Assembly (NCBI GenBank): GCA_903922605.1
Contig: CAIXUG010000085.1
Coordinates: forward strand, 55,536-119,535
From: an uncultured Verrucomicrobiota bacterium
Lineage (GTDB): Bacteria; Verrucomicrobiota; Verrucomicrobiia; Limisphaerales; UBA9464
Direction: 5' to 3'
Length of the DNA stretch: 64,000 bases
Made by a program: the position numbers and the translations under genes. The notes under the pieces are model-generated. The model searched no databases, was not told where the DNA came from, and saw nothing but the letters and a program-made list of their open reading frames with translations. Shown here piece by piece: positions 32,881 through 41,055 of this stretch (the stretch's first letter is position 1; every line of letters begins with the position of its first letter).

Positions 32881-35043
32881 TTACTCCACGACAAACCAGC
32901 TCATCCCTCCCGCTGGCACCTGCACCGGCACTTCGACTGAATAGTCTCGGTCGAGCTTGAGACGCTTGGCCGCCCCACCCTGTTCCCGGAGACGGGCGGT
33001 GTCGGTCAGGCCGGTGTAGTAGAGGTTCACGCGCAACTTCTTGGTCACCGGCTCCACGAGCGGATTGAACACCACCAGCATGCCCTTCTCCTTCCCGTGC
33101 GGGTTGACGTGCAGCATCCAGTCGAGGTCCCGTGCATCCGCCCGCCGGCCGTGAATGAGTTCGCTTTCGAGGATTTCGCGGTGGGCCTTGAACCACGCCA
33201 CTTCGGCCTGGACCATGGACTTGGTGCGGTCGGTGTCGTAGAGGCGCGGACCGCGGTAGCAGGCCTGCACGCCCAGGGCGAGATTGCCCTCGAGCATGCG
33301 CCGGTAGTGGTCCAGATGCTCTTCCAACGGCTCGATGGTCGCGGCCGCTCCACCGCCTTGATACTGGGTTAGCGGGACAAACATCCAGCCCATGCTCGGG
33401 AGCTTTTCCCACGTTCCGTCGTAGATGTTCTGCCGGGTATGGATCACCTGCTGCTCCCGGGGCAGCGACCAGTTCTCCTCGCGGTAGCCCATGCCTGATT
33501 TCGTCGAGCCGGAGAGGAAATAGTGATCGGGGACGTTAAGGTAGAGGCCCTGCCCGCGGCACCACTTGTAGAAGTCCGAAATCTCGCGCCACTGGTTCCA
33601 GCGCGAGTCCGCCAGCCCGTGATGGCCGGGGTGCAGTTCACTCGCACAGGGGTCGCCTGGGTACGAACCGTCGTGCTCCAGCAGCGTGAATCCGCTCTCA
33701 CGGTGAAACTCGTAGAGGCGGTTGAAGTAGTTGGTGCCCCAGCGGCTCTCGAGGCAAGGCGAGTTGCCAAACGTCACCTTCTCCCCGGGCGGCATCACCA
33801 CATCGTCGTCCTTGCTGATGCTGCGCGAGGCGAGGAGCGAGTAGCTGCCGATCTCGATGCCCCGGCTGTGGGCGTAGGCGGCGAAGCCCTTGGCGCGCGC
33901 CATCACGGCGGGGTCGCGGTTCTCCAGATCAAAGCCGCTGCCGAAGCTCAGGATCAGCATCTCGAAGCCGACCGCCGCACACTGGTCGATGGCATTGGTT
34001 ACCGCCCGGCCATCCGAAGTGACGAGGTGCAGCATCAGCGGATTCTCGGTGGCCCATGGCGCGACGACGCGATACATCCGCCGCATTGCCAGACCGCAGC
34101 GCTCGCGGTCGGTGGAATCGAAGGGCATCACCCAGGCGCGAAACGACTCAAAGACACCGCCCGGCGCGATATCCTGCCCCGGCCCGAGGTCTGGTCCGAT
34201 ATCGAGCAGGCACGGGGTCTTGCGCTCATAATTCACCTGGGTGCGGAAGTCGGGGTCTGTGAGCCAGCGGTACGAACGGCGGTTGGCGGCGGTAGCGTTG
34301 CTGCCGCCGAAGGCCATATCGGTCTCGATGTGGAAGTTCGGCGGCATGCGGCCCTCGCTGAGCTCATCCACTTCCGAGGTGCGCTCGACCACGGCGAGCA
34401 CCTCGCTCGAAAAGCGATCCACCCGGACGTTGTGGTCGGTGCGGTTAGAGACGGTGACCCATTTGCTGTAGCACGGCAGGCCATCGTAAAGCTCGTAATG
34501 GACCGAGATGAGGAGCTTCGGGGCGGCGGCCCCGTTCGTGGACGCCGGCTCCTCAAAATCCAGCCGCAGGGTCACTCCGGCCGCCGGCCATTTGACGTCC
34601 GACGCATGGTGGCGCACCTGCTTCCATGCCATGCGCTCCGCCGGCCTGCCGATCGCGTAGCCGACGAACCGGAAAGCCGCCAGATCAGTGTGTAACTCGC
34701 GAATCCACTCCGGCCGGAGAAACGCGTAGTTCGGCTGTCCCTTGAGACCGCCAATCTCAAACCGCCGACCATCCACCTCGACGATGGCCTCGGGCTTCAC
34801 CCCGCGCAGGAGCGATTCGCCGGTGACGAGATTGTCCAGCGCGACCGTCGCCGCGTTCGGCTGCAGGCGGATCACGCGACGAAGCAACCCGTTATTCAGC
34901 TCCAACTGCTGTCCGTCCGGGCTGACTTCCGCCTTCGCCTTGAATTGGGAAGGATCAATCAGCCAGTCCGTCGGGGAAGCGACCAGGCTGCTGAAGGGCG
35001 CCCAAACCAGAAATGCGGTGAGGAAAATTTGGAGTCGGATCAT
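32881..35043 (-). CDS. Secreted glycoside hydrolase-like protein (clan GH-D type)
   Basis: A 720-residue protein from ATG 35043 with a signal peptide (LQIFLTAFLVWAPFSSLVASP). The N-terminal ~300 residues look like a beta-sandwich (LELNNGLLRRVIRLQPNAATVAL, LISVHYELYDGLPCYSKWVTV in part). A (beta/alpha)8-type region follows with FEMLILSFGSGFDLEN, IEIGSYSLLASRSIS, FTLLEHDGSYPGD and LYLNVPDHYFLSGS. The Asp after LLEHDG is at the position expected for a catalytic nucleophile in alpha-galactosidase-like (GH27/GH36) folds. A C-terminal beta domain ends the chain. Substrate is unknown. The frame extends upstream past ATG 35043 into the amidohydrolase gene; that extension was rejected because the signal peptide marks the start. 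Confidence 0.7.
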   Translation of the reverse strand: MIRLQIFLTAFLVWAPFSSLVASPTDWLIDPSQFKAKAEVSPDGQQLELNNGLLRRVIRLQPNAATVALDNLVTGESLLRGVKPEAIVEVDGRRFEIGGLKGQPNYAFLRPEWIRELHTDLAAFRFVGYAIGRPAERMAWKQVRHHASDVKWPAAGVTLRLDFEEPASTNGAAAPKLLISVHYELYDGLPCYSKWVTVSNRTDHNVRVDRFSSEVLAVVERTSEVDELSEGRMPPNFHIETDMAFGGSNATAANRRSYRWLTDPDFRTQVNYERKTPCLLDIGPDLGPGQDIAPGGVFESFRAWVMPFDSTDRERCGLAMRRMYRVVAPWATENPLMLHLVTSDGRAVTNAIDQCAAVGFEMLILSFGSGFDLENRDPAVMARAKGFAAYAHSRGIEIGSYSLLASRSISKDDDVVMPPGEKVTFGNSPCLESRWGTNYFNRLYEFHRESGFTLLEHDGSYPGDPCASELHPGHHGLADSRWNQWREISDFYKWCRGQGLYLNVPDHYFLSGSTKSGMGYREENWSLPREQQVIHTRQNIYDGTWEKLPSMGWMFVPLTQYQGGGAAATIEPLEEHLDHYRRMLEGNLALGVQACYRGPRLYDTDRTKSMVQAEVAWFKAHREILESELIHGRRADARDLDWMLHVNPHGKEKGMLVVFNPLVEPVTKKLRVNLYYTGLTDTARLREQGGAAKRLKLDRDYSVEVPVQVPAGGMSWFVVE

Positions 35044-35089
35044 TTGCGGCGGTTTGGACCGGTCCTTGGCAGCCTTATTCAGGACACAT

Positions 35090-35959
35090 TCATTTCGCAG
35101 CCTGCATCGCCTGGCGGCGCACGAGCGTGACCATCCTTCGCCATGAGGCGGCGAGAAACCGAGGCGAGGCCAGGGCCTCGACGGCATATTTGCCAGTTGC
35201 CTCTGACAGATCCAGGTCGGCCACGATGAGCGCTTCATTTTCATTGTCCGCGAGACAGAGCATTCTTCCGTCTGCGGCGACAATTTTGGAATCGCCCGCC
35301 GACCATCGCCCCATTCCCTGCGGGCCGACCGAGTTCGCAAAGACGTAGGGCACGGCGTTCTCAAATGCACGCGCCACAATGCCGTCCTTTCCGCCCCGCT
35401 TGCGACGTGACACGGCAAGCGAATCCAGACCCGCATTGGGATGGAAGATGAGGCGCGCCCCGGCCACCACCGGCAGCCGGACCAGCTCGGGATAGCGGCG
35501 CTCATGACAGATGATCGCGGTCGCCGGCACCCCTTCGACCTCGAAAAGTGCCAGTGCATTGCCGGGGGTGAACCATTGACGATCCGCCGCCGTGAGGTGG
35601 CACTTCGCGTAGCGGTAGGTCTGACGACCGGAGCGGTCGAAGACCACGAGGCCATTGAACAGGGATTTGCCGGCGAAGAAGGGCGATCCAATCAGCACAT
35701 TGATCCGGTATTGCTTCGCCCATTCTCCGACCCGCGCCAAGGCGGCCCCGAGCTCTGCGCGGTTGAGCGCACGGAAATCGCAGGAGTAGCCTGTGGTGGC
35801 ACATTCGGGGAACAGGACGGCATCCACACTCCGCCGGGCAGCCCGCTTTAGCGCACGCTCGATGCTGACGAGGTTTCCGGCCACCGTCGGTGCGAACTTC
35901 ATCTGCACGGCGGCGACACGCAGGCGGGCGGGTGGCTTCGGGTTGCTTCGTGGCGGCAT
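35090..35959 (-). CDS. Carbon-nitrogen hydrolase (nitrilase superfamily)
   Basis: A 289-residue cytoplasmic enzyme. The Glu-Lys-Cys triad is visible: Glu in VLFPECATTGY, Lys in YRYAKCHLTA and Cys in AIICHERRYPELV. The beta strand motif RLRVAAVQMKF at the start and FANSVGP near the end are typical. Such enzymes hydrolyse amides, ureido compounds or nitriles; the exact substrate cannot be told. The ATG at 35959 was used; a TTG one codon earlier is also possible. It lies 46 bp upstream of the secreted hydrolase on the same strand and is divergent from the RidA operon. Confidence 0.85.
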   Translation of the reverse strand: MPPRSNPKPPARLRVAAVQMKFAPTVAGNLVSIERALKRAARRSVDAVLFPECATTGYSCDFRALNRAELGAALARVGEWAKQYRINVLIGSPFFAGKSLFNGLVVFDRSGRQTYRYAKCHLTAADRQWFTPGNALALFEVEGVPATAIICHERRYPELVRLPVVAGARLIFHPNAGLDSLAVSRRKRGGKDGIVARAFENAVPYVFANSVGPQGMGRWSAGDSKIVAADGRMLCLADNENEALIVADLDLSEATGKYAVEALASPRFLAASWRRMVTLVRRQAMQAAK

Positions 35960-36027
35960 CAAAGTAGGCTATCATGAGGCCGCTCGACGGCCAATCGTTC
36001 CCAGTGTCTTATTAGCGCACGACATCC

Positions 36028-36489
36028 ATGAGCGCCGAATCCCGACTCCTCGAACTCAGGCTCGAACTGCCGCACCCGCCCAAGCCGGTCGCGGTCTACA
36101 AGCCGCTCGTGATTGCCGGCGGGCTCGCCTATGTGTCTGGCCACGGGCCCGTGCGCACCGACGGCATGCTCATCACCGGCGTCGTCGGTCGCGACATTGA
36201 CCTGGCCGAAGGCAAGGCGGCCGCCCGGCAGGTCGGTCTGGCCATGCTCGCCACCCTCCGCTGCCAGCTCGGCTCGCTCGACCGCGTGAAGCGGATCGTG
36301 AAGACCCTCGGCATGGTGAATTCGGCGCCAAACTTCTACGACCATCCCAAGGTCATCAACGGCTTCAGTGAGCTGATGGCCGAAGTCTTCGGACCGGACA
36401 ACGGCATCGGCGCACGCAGCGCCGTGGGCATGGGGCCGCTGCCCGGCAACATCGCGGTCGAAGTCGAGGCGATCTTCGAGCTGGCATGA
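36028..36489 (+). CDS. RidA family protein
   Basis: A 153-residue protein of the RidA/YjgF/L-PSP superfamily. Features are KPVAVYKPLVIAGGLAYVSGHGPV, LAEGKAAARQVGLAMLATLRCQLGSLDRVKRIVKTLGMVNS in pieces, and the closing ARSAVGMGPLPGNIAVEVEAIFELA in pieces. RidA hydrolyses reactive enamine/imine intermediates released by PLP enzymes. The usual catalytic Arg near 'RSAVG' is present (ARSAVGMGPLP). The gene overlaps a PLP-dependent D-threonine-aldolase-like gene by 4 nt, which fits a role in removing 2-aminoacrylate/2-aminocrotonate made by it. Confidence 0.9.
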   Translation: MSAESRLLELRLELPHPPKPVAVYKPLVIAGGLAYVSGHGPVRTDGMLITGVVGRDIDLAEGKAAARQVGLAMLATLRCQLGSLDRVKRIVKTLGMVNSAPNFYDHPKVINGFSELMAEVFGPDNGIGARSAVGMGPLPGNIAVEVEAIFELA

Positions 36490-37601
36490 ACTGGTTTGAG
36501 ATCGCCAACGCGGCCGAAATCCCTTCGCCCGCCCTGCTTATCCACGAGGGACGCGTCGGGACCAACCTCCAGGAGATGCTGCGCATCGCGGGCGATCCGG
36601 CCCGGCTGCGACCGCACATCAAGACCCACAAGCTGCCCGAGCTGCTGCGGCAACAGGTCGGGCTGGGCATCACGAAGTTTAAGTGCGCCACCATAGCCGA
36701 GGCGGAGATGGCGGCGACGAATGGCGCCGACGACATCTTGCTCGCCTATCAGCCGGTCGGGCCGCACGCCCAACGGTTCGTGGATCTCATTGCGAAGTAC
36801 CCCCTGCGCCGCTTTTCCTGTCTGGCCGATGACCCGGCAGCCGTTTGCGCCCTCGCCAATGCACGATTAGGACTGCCGATTTCGGAGCCGGTCGAAATCT
36901 TTCTCGATCTCGATATCGGCCAGCATCGCACCGGCATCCTGCCCGACCCGAAAGCGGTCGAACTGGCCAAGCTCATCAACTCGCTGCCGGACGTGAAGTT
37001 CGCGGGCCTGCACGCTTACGACGGGCACATTTACGATCATGATCCCGCAGAGCGTGCGGCCAGATGCGACGCCGCTTTCGGACCGGTGCTGGAGCTGAAG
37101 CACGACTTGGAGGCCGCAGGAATTCCGGTGCCCACGATTGTCGCGGGCGGTTCACCGACCTTCGCCATCCACGCCCAGCGTGACGAACCTGGGCTCGAAC
37201 TCAGCCCCGGCACGACCGTGTTCTGGGATGCCGGTTATGCGAAGAAGCTTCCCGACCTGAATTTTCTGCCCGCCGCCGTGCTGCTGACGCGTGTCATAAG
37301 CAAGCCGGCGACAAACCGGCTCTGCCTCGATCTGGGCCACAAGGCTGTTGCCTCGGAAATGCCGCAGCCGCGCGTCCTGTTCCTCAAGCTGCCCGATGCG
37401 ACACCGGTCATGCACAGTGAGGAGCATCTCGTGATCGAAACGCCTCACGCCGCGGATTTTGCCGTGGGCGATGTGCTCTATGCCCTTCCCTGGCATGTGT
37501 GCCCGACGGTGGCGCTGCAAGAGGAAGTCTTCGTCGTGGAAAACGGACGTGTGCGCGGACGCTGGCAGGTGACTGCACGACGGAGACGGCTGGAAATCTA
37601 G
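36486..37601 (+). CDS. D-threonine aldolase-like PLP enzyme (alanine racemase fold)
   Basis: A 371-residue fold-type III PLP enzyme. The N-terminal barrel has TPALLI-like IPSPALLIHEGRV, the PLP-binding lysine in RPHIKTHKLPELL, ATIAEAEMAA, GLHAYDGHIYD and VAGGSPTFAIH. The C-terminal beta domain has a His/Asp metal site region (LALPWHVCPTVAL read as ALPWHVCPTVALQEEVFVV in part), matching D-threonine aldolases and D-threo-3-hydroxyaspartate dehydratases. It would cleave or dehydrate D-beta-hydroxy amino acids in the cytoplasm. It overlaps the RidA gene by 4 nt and is followed after 6 bp by a dipeptidase, forming a D-amino-acid or dipeptide salvage operon. Aldolase versus dehydratase is not decided. 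Confidence 0.85.
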   Translation: MNWFEIANAAEIPSPALLIHEGRVGTNLQEMLRIAGDPARLRPHIKTHKLPELLRQQVGLGITKFKCATIAEAEMAATNGADDILLAYQPVGPHAQRFVDLIAKYPLRRFSCLADDPAAVCALANARLGLPISEPVEIFLDLDIGQHRTGILPDPKAVELAKLINSLPDVKFAGLHAYDGHIYDHDPAERAARCDAAFGPVLELKHDLEAAGIPVPTIVAGGSPTFAIHAQRDEPGLELSPGTTVFWDAGYAKKLPDLNFLPAAVLLTRVISKPATNRLCLDLGHKAVASEMPQPRVLFLKLPDATPVMHSEEHLVIETPHAADFAVGDVLYALPWHVCPTVALQEEVFVVENGRVRGRWQVTARRRRLEI

Positions 37602-37607
37602 CGCTGC

Positions 37608-38699
37608 ATGGAGCCCGATTTCATCTTTGACGCCCACCTCGACCTCGCGATGAACGCGATCGAGTGGAACCGCGACCTTACCCGCCCGCTCGCGGAAATC
37701 CGATCGGCGGAGGCACACCTCAATGACAAACCGGATCGCGGACACAACACTGTGAGCTTCGCCGAAATGCGCCGGGGCAACATCGGCCTGTGCATTGCCA
37801 CCCAGATCGCCCGCGTGGAACACAATGCCTGGAGCCCGGTGCCCGGTTGGCGTTCACCACAACAGGCCTGGGCAATGACCCAGGCGCAGCTCGCCTGGTA
37901 TCGGGCCATGGAAGAGGCTGGCGAGCTGGTGCAAATTCGGGATGTGGCGGGCCTGGAGCGGCACCTGATCGGTTGGGAAACCGCTTCAGCCATGGATCGT
38001 CCGGCGAAGCCGATCGGCTTTATCCTGTCCCTCGAAGGAGCCGACTCACTAGTGACGCTGGGGCATCTGGAGCGAGCATGGGAGTCTGGCTTGCGCGCGG
38101 TCGGCCCGGCCCATTACGGCCCCGGGATCTATGCCAATGGCACCAATTCCAGCGGTGGCCTGAATGCGCGCGGCCGAGAACTACTGCGGGAGATGCGCCG
38201 GCTGGGTCTTATCCTCGACGCCACCCACCTCTGCGATGACGCATTTGCGGATGCGATGGACGCATTCGACGGGCCGGTGTGGGCGAGCCACCAAAATTGC
38301 CGCGCCTTGGTGCCGCACAACCGCCAGTGGAGCGACGAGCAGATCAAACTTCTGATCGAGCGCGGAGGCATTTTAGGCTCGGTATTCGACGCTTGGATGA
38401 TGGTGCCCGAGTGGCAACGGGGTGTGACGACTCCGGTGTCCGCCGGCTTGAAGCTGGAGAAAATCGTCGAGCACATCGACCGCATCTGCCAGATCGCCGG
38501 CAACGCGCGGCACGTAGGCATTGGTTCCGACCTGGACGGAGGGTTCGGCACTGAGCAGACCCCGCAGGACCTGCAGAGTATCGCCGATTTGCAGCGGTTG
38601 CCGGTCCTGCTGCGCGAGCGCGGCTATTCGGAGGAGGACCTCACCGGCATCGCCCACGGAAATTTCCTCCGCTTCCTGCGTGAAGCGTGGGCGGCCTGA
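37608..38699 (+). CDS. Membrane dipeptidase (peptidase M19)
   Basis: A 363-residue member of the renal-dipeptidase/M19 amidohydrolase family. The zinc-binding HxD is in FDAHLDLAM at the start, the bridging Glu in FILSLEGADSL, and the His residues in ILDATHLCDDAF and WASHQNCRALVPHNRQW. The final metal-site Asp is in HVGIGSDLDGGFG. These enzymes cleave dipeptides, often those with a C-terminal D-residue. No signal peptide is seen, so a cytoplasmic location is likely. It follows the D-threonine-aldolase-like gene by 6 bp and converges on infA 5 bp away. Confidence 0.9.
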   Translation: MEPDFIFDAHLDLAMNAIEWNRDLTRPLAEIRSAEAHLNDKPDRGHNTVSFAEMRRGNIGLCIATQIARVEHNAWSPVPGWRSPQQAWAMTQAQLAWYRAMEEAGELVQIRDVAGLERHLIGWETASAMDRPAKPIGFILSLEGADSLVTLGHLERAWESGLRAVGPAHYGPGIYANGTNSSGGLNARGRELLREMRRLGLILDATHLCDDAFADAMDAFDGPVWASHQNCRALVPHNRQWSDEQIKLLIERGGILGSVFDAWMMVPEWQRGVTTPVSAGLKLEKIVEHIDRICQIAGNARHVGIGSDLDGGFGTEQTPQDLQSIADLQRLPVLLRERGYSEEDLTGIAHGNFLRFLREAWAA

Positions 38700-38704
38700 C
38701 CGGC

Positions 38705-38917
38705 TCAGCCCAACCGGTAGGTGATGCGGGCCTTGTTCAGGTCGTAGGGCGACATCTCGATGCGCACGCGGTCGCCCGGGGTGAGACGGATGAACCGTTT
38801 CCGCATCTTGCCGGAAATGTGGGCGAGCACGACGTGTTTGTTGTCGAGTTCGACCCGGAACATGGTGCCGGCGAGCACCGTGAGGATTCGGCCTTCGAGT
38901 GTTATATGTTCTTCCAT
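38705..38917 (-). CDS. infA: Translation initiation factor IF-1
   Basis: A 70-residue S1/OB-fold protein. [39 protein letters not shown] and [16 protein letters not shown] are standard IF-1 sequence. It binds the ribosomal A site during initiation. ATG 38917 was chosen; the frame extends upstream to give an unnatural Pro/Arg-rich N-terminus. It stands alone here, not in a ribosomal protein operon, and is divergent from rpsA, separated by 396 bp. Confidence 0.95.
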   Translation of the reverse strand: MEEHITLEGRILTVLAGTMFRVELDNKHVVLAHISGKMRKRFIRLTPGDRVRIEMSPYDLNKARITYRLG

Positions 38918-39313
38918 GATTTTGCTGTGCCAACCCCAAGCAGGATTCAGACCGCGGCTGGCCGGATTTGCATCGAACAGGGGCGGGCAAACTGACGGGT
39001 TCCGGCTTCGTGGCAAGTGTTATCACGAATTGCGACGCCGGAACGTCCACCCGTTACAAACCGGCCAAGGGCCAACAAAAGCCTTGCCGGGGAGGCGCAT
39101 ATCCCTACTTTCCTCGACGCCTGACGTCACGTGTGTGGCGTCGTTTGAGGCTGAGAAAAGACCGTTAAACGCATAACCTGACCTTTAACCTCCGTTGCCA
39201 GCCGCAACTTGGTGAAGTTGGGCACGGAGTCTTCGCGCGGGACACGCTTCCTCTTGTCCCCCAAGCCTCCCGTTTTTGAGTCCGTCCGTTAAGTCCGTTT
39301 GTCTATTCGTTAT
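38918..39313. promoter_or_regulatory. 396-bp divergent region between infA and rpsA
   Basis: No convincing gene is present. The region must hold the promoters of infA (leftward) and rpsA (rightward). A small hairpin CAACTT-ggtg-AAGTTG occurs at about 39209-39224, 90 bp before the rpsA ATG, in a pyrimidine-rich leader (cttcctcttgtcccccaagc). This could be an S1 autoregulatory leader, but no known consensus was recognised. ORFs in this stretch lack family features and were ignored. Confidence 0.3.
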
Positions 39314-40993
39314 ATGGCAGTGACCACGCAGTCGTTCGCCGAGATGCTGAAGCAGTATGATCGCTCGCTTCAGACCGGCCAGATCGTCAAGGGAACCGTA
39401 ATTGAAATCCGTCCGAAAGAGGTCCTCGTGGACATCGGCGGCAAATCCGAGGGTGTTGTTTCGTCGAACGAGTTCGTCGACTTCGCCACCGTCAAGCTGG
39501 GTGACCAGATTGACGTGCTCATCGAGAAGGCCGAGGACAAGGATGGCAACGTCCACCTGTCCAAGGAGAAGGCCGAGTTCCAGCAGAACTGGGACCGCAT
39601 CCAGACCATTTGCAACGAGGGCGGCACCGTCACCGGCAAGGTGAAGGGCGTCGTCAAGGGCGGCCTGGTCATCAACATCGGCGTCGAGGCGTTCTGCCCG
39701 TCGAGCCAGGTCGATGTCACCCCGCCTAAGAACCTCGCGGCCTACGTGGGCAACAGCTACGAGTTCCGCGTCGTCAAGCTCAACCCCGACCGCCAGAACG
39801 TGGTGCTCAGCCGCCGCGAGCTGGTCGAGGCCGAGCGCAACGCCCGCCGCTCCACGCTCCTCGCCGAGATGGTTCCCGGCGACGTCCGCAAGGGCACGGT
39901 TAAGAACCTCACCGACTTCGGCGCGTTCATCGACCTCAACGGTCTGGACGGCCTGCTGCACATCACCGACATGTCCTGGGGCCGCCTCAGCCATCCGAGC
40001 GAGATGCTCCGCGTCGGCCAGGAGCTCGACGTCGTCGTCCTCGACATCAACCGCGAGAAAGAACGCGTCTCCCTCGGCCTCAAGCAGAAGGAAGCGAACC
40101 CGTGGGATGCCATCGAGTCGAAGTACCCCCTCGGCACCAAGGTCAAGGGCAAGGTCGTCAACCTCGTGCCCTACGGCGCGTTCGTCGAAGTCGAACCCGG
40201 CGTCGAAGGCCTCGTCCACGTCACCGAACTGTCCTGGACCAAGCGCATCGCCAAGCCGTCCGACGTCCTCAAGGTCGGTCAGGATCTCGAGGCGGTCGTC
40301 CTCGGCATCAACCGCGAAGAGCAGAAGATCTCGCTGGGCATTCGCCAGCTCGAGACCAACCCGTGGGATGTCGCCCACGAGAAGTACCCGCCCGGCACCA
40401 AGGTCAAGGGCGCGATCCGCAACCTCACCAGCTACGGCGCCTTCATCGAGCTCGAAGAGGGTCTGGACGGCATGATCCATGTGTCCGACATGAGCTGGAC
40501 GCGCAAGATCAACCACCCGAGCGAAGTCGTGAAGAAGGGCGACGTCGTCGAGGCCGTGGTGCTCGAGGTCGACAAGGCCAACCAGCGCATCAGCGTCGGC
40601 ATGAAGCAGCTCTCGACCGATCCGTGGGATCACATCGAGCAGTTCTTCAAGGTCGGTGACGTCGTCAGCGGCAAGGTCAGCAAGCTCGCCAGCTTCGGCG
40701 CGTTCGTCGGCCTGCCGCACGACATCGACGGCCTCGTCCACATATCGCAGATCAGCGAGGACCGCGTGGAGAAGATCAAGAACGTGCTGAAGATCGGTGA
40801 CGAGGTGAATGCCCGCGTCATCAAGATCGACCGCGCCGACCGCCGCATCGGCCTGTCCATCAAGGCCGCCAACTACTCGCCCGACCAGCTCAAGGCCGAG
40901 CAGGCCGTGCTCGACTCCCTCAAGCCCGGCGAGGACCTCGTGGCCCTCGAACACGCCTTCGCCGCCGCGGAGGAGAAGTTCAGCAAGTCGTAA
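39314..40993 (+). CDS. rpsA: 30S ribosomal protein S1
   Basis: A 559-residue protein with six S1 domains. Domain starts are GQIVKGTVIEIRPKEVLVDI, GGTVTGKVKGVVKGGLVINI, VRKGTVKNLTDFGAFIDLNG, KVKGKVVNLVPYGAFVEVEP, KVKGAIRNLTSYGAFIELEE and VVSGKVSKLASFGAFVGLPH. Repeats 3-6 are most alike, with the G.V..L...GAF....G..G..H.S pattern. S1 unfolds mRNA and helps it bind the 30S subunit, which matters in an organism with few Shine-Dalgarno sites. The start is ATG 39314 (MAVTTQSFAEMLKQY); a TTG five codons earlier is in frame. A strong terminator follows. Confidence 0.95.
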   Translation: MAVTTQSFAEMLKQYDRSLQTGQIVKGTVIEIRPKEVLVDIGGKSEGVVSSNEFVDFATVKLGDQIDVLIEKAEDKDGNVHLSKEKAEFQQNWDRIQTICNEGGTVTGKVKGVVKGGLVINIGVEAFCPSSQVDVTPPKNLAAYVGNSYEFRVVKLNPDRQNVVLSRRELVEAERNARRSTLLAEMVPGDVRKGTVKNLTDFGAFIDLNGLDGLLHITDMSWGRLSHPSEMLRVGQELDVVVLDINREKERVSLGLKQKEANPWDAIESKYPLGTKVKGKVVNLVPYGAFVEVEPGVEGLVHVTELSWTKRIAKPSDVLKVGQDLEAVVLGINREEQKISLGIRQLETNPWDVAHEKYPPGTKVKGAIRNLTSYGAFIELEEGLDGMIHVSDMSWTRKINHPSEVVKKGDVVEAVVLEVDKANQRISVGMKQLSTDPWDHIEQFFKVGDVVSGKVSKLASFGAFVGLPHDIDGLVHISQISEDRVEKIKNVLKIGDEVNARVIKIDRADRRIGLSIKAANYSPDQLKAEQAVLDSLKPGEDLVALEHAFAAAEEKFSKS

Positions 40994-41012
40994 GCCGACA
41001 CCGCTTCAAGCA

Positions 41013-41046
41013 ACGGGCGCGTCCGCAAGGATGCGCCCGTTTTTTG
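41013..41046 (+). terminator. Rho-independent terminator of rpsA
   Basis: A 12-bp stem with one G-U pair, ACGGGCGCGTCC/GGATGCGCCCGT and a GCAA loop (41013-41040), is followed by TTTTTG. It lies 19 bp after the rpsA stop. Confidence 0.92.
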
Positions 41047-41055
41047 TTGGCCTGA

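Noticed and set aside
35044..35691. Extension of the secreted hydrolase frame upstream of 35043
   Set aside because: It is antiphase with the nitrilase-family gene, has no family sequence, and the signal peptide at 35043 marks the real start.
39185..40954. 589-codon open frame antisense to rpsA
   Set aside because: Low-complexity Asp/Val/Leu/Ala sequence created by codon bias opposite a six-domain S1 protein; no start context or homology features.
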